From Panagrolaimus kolymaensis (taxonomy: Eukaryota; Nematoda; Chromadorea; Rhabditida; Panagrolaimidae): a stretch of DNA of 64,000 bases. Positions 27,311 to 37,725 of this stretch are shown piece after piece (the first letter of the stretch is position 1; each line of letters begins with the position of its first letter). The translations under genes were made by a program, and so were the position numbers. The notes under the pieces were generated by a model that worked only from the letters and a program-made list of their open reading frames with translations, had not been told where the DNA came from and did not search any database. The stretch is taken from contig JAJQJQ010000015.1 in the NCBI GenBank assembly GCA_028622995.1, forward strand, positions 2,046,001 to 2,110,000. The letters are read 5' to 3'.

Positions 27311-28275
27311 TTTTATTCTATCTTTTTTCGTAATAACAACAATAATTTTAGTAGCGATAATTTAACAGAATTTTCATAATTGGGGTTTAAAAAATAACAA
27401 AAAAAAATTTTGTTATGAAATTCACTTATTATTATTTTTTGTACAAAAACAGATTTGGTAAAAGATATTATTAATATGGGTAGTGATTATGAACATGGCA
27501 ACAGAAAAATAATCATCCTAATGAAACTAATGGATGCAATAAAACGCGTTGTATTCTTGATTTCGAATAGCCTGCAATGTTGTTGTTGTTCCAAATAACT
27601 ACCACCTTAATAATTATCTTTTATCAAAAAAAATTTAACAACAAAATCCAACAACTCCTCCAAACTAACTACTTCTTATAATTTTATGCATTTGTCACAA
27701 AATTTTAGTGTAATATCTCTTTATTTCTCACATCTTTTTTTTATTAAACACTTTCTTTATATGTATCTTATTTTATTTTTTATTTTCCTCCTCATGGCCG
27801 GACATTTTGTGCAAGCGAACAGGTTACAATTCAAAAATTTCCCCTATTTTATTTTAATATTTTATTATGTTTAGACTTTCCTCTGTATTTTCAACTATAA
27901 AATGATTTTTTTTAAATCACATCCCAGGTTGCTCTTGTTTTGTATTATTTATATTCATATAATTATCTTTTTAATGAGGTCGGAAACTCTTTGCAATTGT
28001 GTTTCATAGTATTATTATATAAGTTAAAGAATCTTTTAATTTTACTTTTGAAATTTATTTTATTTATTATTAGAGTCAATTTAATTGTTTTATGTTCCGC
28101 TATTATGCTTAAAAAAAAGGATTGTCATTTTGTGTGCAAGTACAGGCTTTACCGGCGTGAGAATTTTATCTTATTTTATTTTTTTATCTTAATATTTGTA
28201 ACAAAATAAAGTTATGGCTAATATGTAACTATTCTTATATGCAAGCAAAAAAACAGTTTAAATAAAAAAATATTA
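27311..28275. other. blmp-1 3' region
   Basis: Probable long 3' UTR and spacer between blmp-1 and the minus-strand small gene that converges on it. Open frames at 27686-28209 are hydrophobic low complexity and not credible as genes. Confidence 0.5.
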
Positions 28276-28959
28276 TTATTTATTGGATGTAAGTTTAGCT
28301 ATTGCATATCCATTTTCTTCAGCCCTTAAACCATCATTGGTTGATAATTCTGCAGGATTTAAAACATCTGTTAAAAATTGAAAAATTTAATCACTTCTGG
28401 AAGTGGGATTGTTGGAAATTTTAATACAAGTGAAAGTGATGGAAGGAATGATGGATGAAACGAAATTATATTAGTTTCTATTTAATACCTTATTACTACT
28501 ATTTAAAACACCTTTAAACTTTTTTGCTTTTTCGAGGTTGACACCTCTCAAGTGCGGCACCTTTTCGTTGCTTGGATGAATATGGCTCTATGAAAAATCA
28601 TTCAAGCTTGAAGTAGAAAATCAATGAGTAAAACTAAGAAATCATTAGTCAAGATTTACAATATTGAGGGATTGATTAAATTAGTTCAAAATCAGCGCTA
28701 TAATTCGCAAAGCTTTGATAACATGGAAATTAGAAGACACAAAATGGATAGACAAGAATGGTTATTTTTTTTAAAGAAAATGTGCTACTGAACATCGATA
28801 TCTTGTTTTTGCTATATCAATAGATAGATGTAAAAATTTGTTAGCTATGTTTGATCCATTATTACGAATTTATAGCAATCAAAATACAAAGCTTTGATTT
28901 TTGATAACCCGCTGCTTTGCTGGCAAAATGTCTCCACAAAAATCATTCGTGTCGTTCAT
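28276..28959 (-). CDS. Small orphan protein, 72 aa, three exons
   Basis: Minus-strand gene assembled by eye: 28959-28909 (MNDTNDFCGDILPAKQR), 28587-28512 (starting SHIHPSNEKVPHLRGVNLEK) and 28367-28276 (starting DVLNPAELSTNDGLRAEENG and ending KLTSNK stop). Both junctions use GT-AG and agree in phase (0 and 1), the acceptors TTTTTCATAG and TTAACAG are good, and the joined frame is hydrophilic with balanced composition, unlike the junk frames nearby. Weak points are the first donor (CGG/GTTATC), the second donor (AAAG/GTGTTT) and the lack of a recognisable family. It is divergent from rps-20 and convergent with blmp-1. Alternative: a longer protein with a different first exon. Confidence 0.5.
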
Positions 28960-29348
28960 TTTGGGCTTCGTATTGGCTGCGTGTTACTTTTTTTCATCTC
29001 TAAACATTTTTCCCTTTATTCGCTATTTTTTTTTTCTACAGCTGGACATTGAATTTATACCCGTTTTTTACTATTACAATTTTATTTTTTACCGTGAAAC
29101 TTTATAATTGATACTCTTGCAACATGGTTTATTTAAAATCCAATGACTTGAACTATTTAAAACTACTTTTTATCCCCGTTTCCTTCAAATTTTAATCGTT
29201 TTTCAAACTATCTTTCGATTTCTCTTACCTTTTACATATTTTATTTATTCTTTTTTAGCCCAAGCTGGAAATCGAGCATCGAAAAGTTGATACCAGAAGA
29301 TAGCATATCGTTGTATTACTTTCAAAAGCGTAGTTTCTTGTGTTAATC
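28960..29348. other. Intergenic region upstream of rps-20
   Basis: A TTTTTTAG acceptor ends at about 29259 and is followed by roughly 90 bases of less AT-rich sequence before the rps-20 ATG, probably its 5' UTR. Confidence 0.45.
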
Positions 29349-29832
29349 ATGGTAAGTTGAGTTTTCTTTATTGCTTTATGCTTATTTTATCTTTCTGATT
29401 TTATATTCATTTGTGTTCTTTTAGGCTGCACCTTTCAAAACTGAAAAACCTGCTGATGAAGCTGAACATCGTATCCGTATTACTTTGACCTCTCAAAATG
29501 TTCGTTCTCTCGAAAAGGGTTAGTTGTTTTAACTTAATTTTGTAACCTGTTTCTATTATCAACTTTTTTTAGTCTGTGAACAACTTATTCGTGGTGCTAA
29601 AGAAGAACATCTCGAAGTGAAAGGACCTATCCGGATGCCAACGAAGACTCTTCGTATTACTACTCGCAAAACTCCATGTGGTGAAGGTTCAAAAACTTGG
29701 GACAGATACCAAATGCGCATTCACAAACGTCTTATTAACATGAACAGTCCTAGCGATGTCCTCAAGAAAATCACCAGCATTTCTATTGAACCTGGAGTGG
29801 ATGTTGAAGTCACTATTGCTGATTCTGCTTAA
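29349..29832 (+). CDS. rps-20: Small ribosomal subunit protein uS10 (RPS20)
   Basis: Three exons, 29349-29351 (only the ATG), 29425-29518 and 29573-29832, giving 118 aa, the family length. uS10 sits in the head of the 40S subunit. Recognisable parts are [60 protein letters not shown] and IHKRLI, followed by the C-terminal [18 protein letters not shown]. The ATG-only first exon is a layout often seen in ribosomal protein genes. Codons include many C-ending triplets (CTC, CGC, ATC, ACC), unlike its AT-rich neighbours, as expected for a highly expressed gene. Confidence 0.97.
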
Positions 29833-29963
29833 GCTGATGAAAGTAACATCCTGAGACTCATTGTTGTCTGTAAGGGTAAATCCTGCGGATCTTTTTTATC
29901 CGTTTTTTGTTATGTTCGTTTTATTATAAAGAAAATTTTATATATGTTATTGTTGTTACATTG

Positions 29964-30752
29964 TTATTCATTAATTGGAGGTTTCGAGTCTGACGGAGAT
30001 GTTATTGATTGAAGCATTGATGGATCATCCTTCATTTTACGAAGCTTTTCCTGTTTACGGTATTTGGCTCGTCTATTTTGAAACCATACTTGAACTCGAG
30101 CTTCTGTGAGATCGATTCTCATAGCAATATCTTCTCGTGTATAAATATCAGGATAATGTGATTCCATAAAGGAACGTTCCAGTTCACGAAGTTGGGAAGA
30201 AGTAAAGGTTGTTCGAATGCGTCGCTGTTTTCGACGTTCAGCAGGATTCAATCCAGAGGCTCCACTACAGAGTGCACCAACCAATGATGAGCTAGGAAGG
30301 CCAGCCATAAGATTAGCAGCACTTTGGTGAGATGAGTTAGTGGTATTAGGAAGCAAAGCAGTGGAGTTTTGATAAATTTTATATTGAAGGCCAGAATTAA
30401 AGAAAGCGTGAAGCGAGTCATTCCGGTAGCTTGGAGATGAATTTGAAGTTGTTGTCGGTGTTAATTGCATGGATGGTGGGTTACTGTAATGGATATAAAG
30501 TTATACATTATTTGGGAGGAATGTTGTGTTTACATACCGTGTATTTGCAGCAGTTAAATGTGAATAAGGATTATATTGTGCGTAAAGGTTAGCATTTGGA
30601 TTAGAATAATTTGCTCCCGCTGAAGATCCACTTGGATTGGAAACAGCTGCAGCTGTGGCAGCAAAGCCAAGATTAAAGGTATTCATTGGATTTGAATCCG
30701 ACACTGATACGATAGGAGATTGTTGAGAAAAATATCCACTATAATCCATCAT
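29964..30752 (-). CDS. ceh-17: Phox2-type paired-like homeodomain transcription factor
   Basis: Two exons, 30752-30538 and 30483-29964, encode 244 aa. The homeodomain lies at about residues 158-217. The stretch [20 protein letters not shown], followed by [20 protein letters not shown] and [19 protein letters not shown], is close to vertebrate PHOX2A/B, with Gln at homeodomain position 50. C. elegans has one Phox2 orthologue, CEH-17, which acts in ALA and SIA neuron development and axon growth, and its length is similar. The N-terminus is Ser/Asn/Ala/Tyr-rich and begins [13 protein letters not shown]. An acceptor TATTTAG at 30762-30761 lies 9 bases before the ATG. The homeodomain is intact and is contained in exon 2. 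Confidence 0.93.
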
Positions 30753-31614
30753 TTTTGATTCTAAATACTTTAAAAATAAATTTTCTTACCAAAATTTAAT
30801 GAAATTAAAGCTAACCTTTTTAAGTTCAATTGTATCAGCTGCAAAAGTAATAATATCTCTCTTCAACCAAAAGCAAAATGTATTTTTAAGAAACAAAATT
30901 GTTTATAATGGCTTCAGTATCAGATTTTGAAAGTAAAAGTAAAAGAAATAAATTTAGTTTTATTTTAAAATAAACACAAATTTTTTTATTTATTTGATTG
31001 AAGACTTTTAGGCGGTGCCAATCTTGGAAGAAGAAAAAAAAATACAAAGCACAGCATTCAGCCATTTTACTAATTGGAAGCTTTACTCAATTGGCGGACG
31101 AAGGAAAACATACGACCAAAAAAAAGGCTTGATTGAATTAGGATCGAATCTTTTTCGTTTGTTTTAGCTGCTGACTTTTGGTATTTCTTCCTCCTAAAAT
31201 TGTTTCTCATGCAATGATTACAATGGCAAAAAAAAAAACGGAGATTGTTTGACCCGACAATCTTGGACGCTATTACCACTTGTCTTTGAATAATCTTTGA
31301 ATAAAATCGTTATTCGCGCATTAAGCGAAGAAGCACTTAATGTAATTTGGATAAAAAATTAGTATTTATTATTGAAAAATTCAATATGTCAAAGGATTAA
31401 TGAATTCGTCTAAAAGAAGGTACAGTAATTTAAATAAAAACTCGAACATACTTGCTGGCTCTAGGACGGGCGTTTTTCTTTTTAACAAGTTTTCATTATT
31501 ATAAGATTTTAGTAGGTATGATTTGTGATACATTTTATTTTTTACAAGAAATGTTAGAAAAGTTTGAGGCACCATAAAGAAGGAAGAAGGACCATCTCTT
31601 TCTTTTAATGAGAA
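30753..31614. other. Upstream region of ceh-17
   Basis: AT-rich; no credible gene. The frame at 31070-31279 (-) is low complexity. Confidence 0.45.
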
Positions 31615-31710
31615 CTATTCCCATACTTTATTTCTCATTTCATCTTTCCATTCTCCAGGAATCTGGATTTTGAATTTATAATTAAGCTTTGCTCTCGGTG
31701 CAGTATTTTC
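31615..31710 (-). other. Possible alternative 3' exon of the Frag1-like gene
   Basis: Preceded by TTGTTTTAG and open for 31 codons to a TAG. The peptide starts ENTAPRAKLNYKFKIQIPGE and is basic and hydrophilic, unlike the surrounding junk frames. A GT in exon 6 of the Frag1-like gene (CACAAA/GTTATT or CGACAT/GTAAAA, both phase 0) could splice to it. It may instead be chance or part of an unseen gene. Confidence 0.2.
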
Positions 31711-32071
31711 CTAAAACAATATGGTTTAGACATTTTTTTTCTCTAACATACTCTGATAAAAGTTGATAACACGTTTGCTTCAAAATTTTCTCTGATATTG
31801 GTAATTTTACACAAAAATCATTCTTTGTTCTCTGTACAAATAATTATCAATACATACTCACTATCGAAAGAGTTAATTGAAGAATTTTAAGATAGCCTTT
31901 CTCCACCTATTGCTGCAATAAAATATTGAAAGAAATCTTGATTCAAAAACTGTTTTATTGTAATCAAAATTTCCAGAAAAAAAATAGAAAGTGTTACCAT
32001 TTATTTTTTTCAAAATTTTTCCAGCCAAAATTAAATTTACAAATAAATTACAAAAAACAAACAATTAAAAT

Positions 32072-33688
32072 TTATTCCCGTTTTACACTTTTTACATGTC
32101 GAATACTGAAAATAACTTTGTGTCGAATATCATAAAATGCGCAACTATGGTAAATGATGGAAAGGAAAACATCAACATATTCAGTTATGGCAAAAATGTC
32201 GTACACTAAAATTAAAACATAATTAATTAATCAAAAAAGATTATAAGTTTTAAGCTTACTGTAAGTTATGCACTTTTTCCAATAAAGCAAAAATGCTCCC
32301 AAAAGAATTGGAATTGAAATAAAATACAATATGGTAACAACAATTTTAATACGATATGAAATTCGGCCCTGTAAAGTTAAAAGTTATTATTTTATTAAAT
32401 TAAGAGATTATTTTTTTTGTATGCTTGCTTACATATGGATTTAGATAATAAAGGGAATTGGCATGGCAGATAACATTCGCAATAAAGAATCCAGTTGCAA
32501 ACATTCCAAACATGTAAAAGAATATTACATGATAGTCTGTAAAGATTTTAAGATAAGCAACCAATTTGTATGAGTCATAATAAATTTAACAACTTTAAAG
32601 ACTTACGAATAAATTCTCTTTCACCAACAACGGAAAGAGCAACCATGAATATGAGTTCAAGGATCCCCAAAATAACATACATGTAACGTGAAAATGTATA
32701 AATTCTCGGAAATTTAATGTCCATGGATCTTAAACGGCCATAACGAAAAACTAAAATTGTTATTTTTATCATTTATTCGAGGGCAGATCCCGAAGGTTTA
32801 TTTTAGTCTTACATCCAACACCCAATTCAACACATCGTAATGGAATATGAAATAGAAAAGTGAATTGCCAAAAAATTCTTTCCATTGGTAAATTTATTAT
32901 TCGAGAAAGCGATGGCAATCTTGCACGCTGAAACAAAAAGGAAAATTAAAAAATTCCGAGGTCTCTAAAGATAAAGTTAGTTATTTTAATTTTTGTAGTA
33001 AATAGTGAAAAAAATGATTCTCCCCGGCCGGGAATTGAACCCGGGTCTCGCACGTGACAGGCGCGGATACTTACCACTATACTACCGAGGATAATACTTT
33101 TGTGTAAAAAGAAGTAATTCAAAATTCGAAAAGATAAAGTTGTTGATTATAATGAGGAAAGCATAAAAACCAGGCTAAACAAAACGGAATTTGGCTACTT
33201 TGAAAACGAAAAAAGTAAAAAGTGATAAATAAACATTTCTTTTAAATTTTGCAATGTTCCAAAACCATATTTTAAAGGCAAAAACTTACTCCACATTGCC
33301 AATTATAATTACTAATTTCATCGTTATGAAAAATTAATGCCACCACAATGGATCCAATGGCGCCAATAAAAGGTGGTATAAATCCCGTGAAAAAGAATGC
33401 CATTGGATCAAGTCGCATTAATTCTTGAACCTTGTAATTTGGTGATGACCTGATTGGATGAATGGGTTCGGTTCTAGTAGGAAATGGATAACCATAAACT
33501 TCTTCATTTTTTTCATGTTTTTGAAAATCTTTGAGTTGAATCGGCGGAGTTTCATTTAATGGCACAATTTTGTTTTTTAAATCTGTGTTATAAGATCGAC
33601 GAAGACCATTTGATGGATTTCTATTTATATTTGGTGAGCCTCGAAGAGATGGAGGGCTTCTATTTATTGAATATTCATGGTTTCTCAT
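32072..33688 (-). CDS. Frag1/DRAM/Sfk1-family multipass membrane protein (PGAP2-like)
   Basis: Six exons: 33688-33290, 32927-32813, 32750-32607, 32536-32433, 32368-32260 and 32205-32072, total 334 aa, all in phase. The first about 90 residues are hydrophilic and rich in Asn, Ser, Pro and Arg, probably cytosolic. Hydrophobic segments then alternate with short loops: FFFTGFIPPFIGAIGSIVVA, IFWQFTFLFHIPLRCVELGV, YMYVILGILELIFMVALSVV, HVIFFYMFGMFATGFFIANV, IVVTILYFISIPILLGAFLL and VYDIFAITEYVDVFLSIIYH-type segments, six in all. The pattern of a Tyr/Trp loop after the first segment, RxxELGV after the second, and EY plus a final aromatic helix matches the Frag1 family. Its best-known member, PGAP2, acts in GPI-anchor lipid remodelling in the Golgi. 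The family call is fairly secure, the exact role is not. A TTTTTTAG acceptor lies 12 bases before the ATG. Confidence 0.75.
33021..33091 (-). tRNA. tRNA-Asp (anticodon GTC)
   Basis: On the minus strand the sequence begins TCCTCGGTAGTATAGTGG and ends GGTTCAATTCCCGGCCGGGG plus AG. The acceptor stem TCCTCGG pairs with CCGGGGA, leaving a G discriminator. The T-arm carries the invariant GTTCAA. The anticodon loop reads CTGTCAC, giving GTC. The A-box-like (TAGTATAGTGG) and B-box (GGTTCAATTCC) internal promoters are intact. It lies in intron 1 of the Frag1-like gene, on the same strand. There is no intron. Confidence 0.95.
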
Positions 33689-34330
33689 TATATATTCGCT
33701 AAAAAAGAAATATTCTTATAATGAGTAACTTTTTGATATGAATCGATACTTTACAATAATATTGTAATAAGCCGCAATAAAGAAAACGATTAAAACATAT
33801 GTGCAAAATCAAGAATGAATTTAGCTTAAAAAACACGCATTCTTCAGAAGAAGAAAAAAAGGTTTAAATAATTTGGTTTTATTTAAAAATTCCTTTTAGA
33901 ATTACGGACACTCCCATCTTATTAGTCACGAAACTTCATGGCCTTTTAATTTTACTTTCAAACATACCAAAGCATAAACAACGATAATATAACTACAACG
34001 TTTGCTTATCGTTCGTTCACTTTCAAACAAAAAAGAAAGTGACGATGGTGGATAAAGAAAGAAAAAAATATGACCCTTTTTAGGGAATGAAATAACTTTG
34101 ATTCAACTTTTTTTATAATAGTGAAGAAAAAAATCATCAAAACCCGATACAAAAGACTTTCATTTTCTCTTTTCATTTTTTTAACGTCAAAATCAATTCT
34201 TCAAAAATAAAATCTTCATGCAACAAAGAAAAAAAGGATAGGTATTTATCCCGCCGTGGTAGTGGCGATGATCAAAATGAAAAGAAATAAACCCCCTAAA
34301 GGCAGAAAAAAAATGAAAGAGAAATCCAAA
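33689..34330. other. Intergenic region between the Frag1-like gene and the foldback element
   Basis: AT-rich, no credible coding segment. Confidence 0.45.
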
Positions 34331-34501
34331 GATGAAACCAGCGATGGCAGCCAACTGACAAATCTGTAGGTTGCAATAGACAAGTTGTCGATTGCAACTG
34401 ACAAATTTTTTTTTGAAAAAAATGGTTAAAATCAATTCTACTATATTAAATTTACATAAAAATCACTTTTTTATTCATGAAAATTAATTTTTGGAATGTT
34501 G

Positions 34502-34627
34502 GTTGCAACTTACAACTTGTCAGTTGCAACTTACAACTTGTCGGTTGCAACTGACAAGTTGTCTATCGCGACCGACAAGTTGTTGGTCGCGACCAACATA
34601 CTGTTGGTTGCAATCAACACTTGTTTT
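34502..34627. repeat. Six 21-bp tandem repeats in the left arm of the foldback
   Basis: Period-21 units based on GTTGCAAC followed by ACAAGTTG or ACAACTTG; the last units drift to GTCGCGACC. Each unit carries short palindromes (GTTGCAAC, GTCGCGAC). Subterminal repeats of this kind are typical transposase-binding arrays in hAT elements. Confidence 0.8.
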
Positions 34628-34854
34628 TTTGACCAAATTTTATTTTTTTATAGAGGCAGAAAGAATCTGCATTAAAAACTGAATAGAATACCTTCAATTT
34701 AAAAAAAAAACCAAAAAAATTCACTTTTCTTGGTATCCCCTGTGAATATATGAAAATATTAATTTTTTTGGTTTTTTTTTTAAATTGAAGGTATTCTATT
34801 CAGTTTTTAATGCAGATTCTTTCTGCCTCTATAAAAAAATAAAATTTGGTCAAA

Positions 34855-34980
34855 AAAACAAGTGTTGATTGCAACCAACAGTATGTTGGTCGCGACCAAC
34901 AACTTGTCGGTCGCGATAGACAACTTGTCAGTTGCAACCGACAAGTTGTAAGTTGCGACTGACAAGTTGTAAGTTGCAAC
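34855..34980. repeat. Mirror copy of the 21-bp repeat array in the right arm
   Basis: Inverted counterpart of the array at 34502-34627, with one visible base difference. Confidence 0.8.
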
Positions 34981-35151
34981 CAACATTCCAAAAATTAATT
35001 TTCATGAATAAAAAAGTGATTTTTATGTAAATTTAATATAGTAGAATTGATTTTAACCATTTTTTTCAAAAAAAAATTTGTCAGTTGCAATCGACAACTT
35101 GTCTATTGCAACCTACAGATTTGTCAGTTGGCTGCCATCGCTGGATGAAAC

Positions 35152-35967
35152 TGAAGAAAAACGGTTTAAAAAAAGGAAGGAATCTTTTTTGTTTGTTTGA
35201 AAATAAATCAAAGCGTAGTAAAAAAAATAGGATAATAATAAACTGATTTCTTTTTCTTGGTTGATCAGATTCATTTCATGGAGATATGAATTTGCATCGA
35301 TGGAAACTTTTAGCTGACACTGTAAACTAAATCAAAGTGATAATGGTTGCCAAGTTTAGGACTTTTCATATGTTCGAAAGCGGATGCGGTAATTAAAATA
35401 CTAAAGCTGAGATAGTGAAAGAAGCAACCAATAAAATTTTCTTCATAAAATTAAAAAGCAGAGATAAATAAAACAATTCTTCGAATAATTAAAGACGTAA
35501 AAGAAAAAGTGAAAATCGAATGTTTCACTTTCTTTTTTCAAAACCAAAAAAAAAGATGAAAATCATTTTCGGAAAGAAAAATGCTGAATAAAACGGAATA
35601 ATTAAATTTTTTTATATTGAATGGAGCAGCCAACATTAAAGAAGAGTCTCGTCGCTTCTCTTCTGAACTTGATAAATGTGTATTGGAAAAAAAGAGAACT
35701 TTGACATCCGTACGAAATCAAGTCTAGCTTTTGACCAGCTATTATGTTGCGTTGCTAAAACGGGTCTTTTTTAGTAGACGACATTCCAATAAAAAGTAAA
35801 CCCTGAATGACAGAAACGTGACAGCAGAAAAAAAGATTAACAAGTTGTGTTTGAAAGACAAAAAAATTTAGTAATTATTCATTTATTATCTTTTTACAAA
35901 ATAAACTTTACGATACAAAAGAAGAAGTTAAATTATGGTAAAATCTTTATGTATGTTCATTGTTGTA
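35152..35967. other. Intergenic region downstream of the PP1-type gene
   Basis: AT-rich, nothing coding recognised. TTTCACTTTCTTTT at about 35524-35537 resembles a PRDM1/BLMP-1 target sequence, but such CT-rich strings are common here. Confidence 0.4.
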
Positions 35968-37122
35968 TTATCCAAGTCGAAAACCAGAAGATGCTGCCAC
36001 ACGATTGATTTTAGTTGAAGGACGCAAAATTTGAAATGAACAAACAAGATTTTCATCGACATTCATCATAGCAGCAGCGTTATCAAATTGACCACAGTAA
36101 TGAGGAGCAGAAAAGATTGTAACCAATTTACGATTTGCGAAAAATTCATAACCATCTTGAACAACTTGATGAGCACGAGCAACCAGATCAATATCGAGTT
36201 TGACAATCATTTCAGCGACAACATCGGGACCATAAACATATGAAACACCACGAGTGTTAGGCAACCAACCACGAATCCAATTATCAGGATCACTCTTGAA
36301 AATGAAAGATTAAAAACAAAATAAGCTATAATGTAGTCAAAGGGTTTAGGATAGTTTTAATCTCCCAAAAAGTGTCAACAATAAAAACTTATCATAACAA
36401 GTCAATATGAAGAGAAGGATTTGGAGGATCAATAGGACGTGAAATTTGTCGAAGTTGTTCAATTGATTTAAGTTGAGGAGAAAGTCCACCATGCATACAT
36501 AGAATTTTTTGTCCAACAAGACCACAAAATGGCATAGTATTGAATACATCTTGAAAGGCTTGCCATAAACGAACAGATTGATATCGACGATTGCATTCTT
36601 CAAAGAAGCCATAAACACGATTAATTGCTGAACATTCATGATTACCACGCAATAAGAAGAAATTTTCTGGAAATTTAACCTAAAAAAATGGACACTAATG
36701 AGTAAGGTATATAGCAGTAAAAATGGCGAAAATCATACCTTGTAGCAGAAGAATAAGCATATGGTTTCAAGGTTTTGTCGTCCACGATCAACATAATCTC
36801 CTAGGAACAGATAATTTACACATGGTGGAAATCCTCCTCGATCAAATAATCGCATTACATCTAAAAAGAAATAAGCGATCATCAGTATTAGCTATAGAAA
36901 AGTTTAAAACATACCAGCATATTGTCCATGAGTATCACCACAAATTCGAATAGGTGGATCAATTTCAATTAGAGATGATTGTGAAAGGAAGACATTTCGA
37001 GTTATATCACATAAAGACATAATATCAATTTCTTTTACAGTTTTGGTTAATGAACATCCAGGTGCACCAACATTGAGAATTTTACAAATAAGATCATCGA
37101 TATCAATTTTAGATGAAGCCAT
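35968..37122 (-). CDS. PP1-type serine/threonine protein phosphatase catalytic subunit, splice junction abnormal
   Basis: Exons 37122-36915, 36860-36739, 36679 to about 36393, and about 36295-35968, near 314 aa. PPP-family metal and phosphate ligands are all present: [62 protein letters not shown] and [19 protein letters not shown]. The wording is PP1 rather than PP2A or calcineurin but diverged from the conserved PP1 alpha/beta types, so it is a nematode-specific PP1 such as those of the sperm-enriched group (inference). The junction between exons 3 and 4 is abnormal. The frame reads HIDLL then TG|ATAAGT, and the next exon resumes at AGTGATCCT (SDPD). Keeping the invariant DLLWSDPD would need an intron beginning AT and ending AA. 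The only GT-AG alternative (TT/GTTATG to TCAAGAG/T) replaces LLWS with a single Phe. It could be a pseudogene, a sequence error or unusual splicing. Confidence 0.8.
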
Positions 37123-37725
37123 TGTTGATTGATTTCACACACCACTATTGGAAGCTTGGATTGACAAAATGAAAGAATGGAAAAAGTGAATGGGATTATT
37201 AAAGCTTTTTTGTTAGAGTGGATGAGAATGATAAACAAAATTTGCATGAAGCAATGAGAAAATAAATAAATGTAAACTTATAAAGATTGAATGTATAAAT
37301 GACGAAATTTAGTCGAAGCTGATAGCTTCAATATTATACGGATCCTATTTTGTTTAACGGAAGCTGCCATTCTTTAAAATGTATCAACATCCCCAACGTA
37401 TTATGTTTTTAGTCTATTGCAACACATATTCTCGCAAGCAATTTATAAAACATTTATTACTAAATTAAAATCCACATTAAATACAAAACAACCTTGGAAT
37501 GGCGGGGAAGAAACCAAAAAGAAAAAAGATATGAAAGTTATTTTACAAAACAATAAAGTCATGAGATATGAAATGCAAAAAGATAAGTTTTAAAAAAGTT
37601 TGAAATTTAAAATAAAAGGAAAATATAATTGCTGAGTATCGATTGAGACTCTCATTGTCGTCGAAGAGCATTAATTCATTAAAAAATAATATACTGTAAT
37701 TAATATTTAAATGCTTGAGTTTTTT
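37123..37725. other. Intergenic region between the PP1-type and DOMON genes
   Basis: AT-rich spacer; the upstream region of the PP1-type gene and the 3' UTR of the DOMON gene. No gene recognised. Confidence 0.45.

Larger units (their letters stand above)
34339..35143. mobile_element. Non-autonomous hAT-type foldback element (MITE-like), 805 bp
   Basis: Two 383-bp arms, 34339-34721 and 34761-35143, are inverted copies of each other; by eye they differ at about one base (TTGC against TCGC near 34525/34957). A 39-bp loop separates them. The ends read CAGCGATGGCAGCC, close to the CAG-x-G-x-TGG ends of hAT transposons. An 8-bp direct duplication GATGAAAC (34331-34338 and 35144-35151) flanks the element, the hAT hallmark. 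No transposase is encoded. Near-identity of the arms points to recent insertion or arm homogenisation. Short open frames in both arms come from the internal 21-bp repeats and are not genes. Confidence 0.9.

Noticed and set aside
28624..28791. Plus-strand 55-codon frame starting MSKTKKSLVK
   Set aside because: Lies inside the first intron of the minus-strand 72-aa gene, no family, promoter or splice support; too short to trust.
29834..29860. TGATGA...CTGA box C/D snoRNA-like string after the rps-20 stop
   Set aside because: No terminal stem, no second box pair and a wrong first base for box C; probably 3' UTR.
34491..34991. Two near-identical 63-aa frames, one in each foldback arm
   Set aside because: Because 21 is divisible by three, the 21-bp tandem repeats keep a frame open; the peptide is a CWLQLTTC-type repeat with no gene features.
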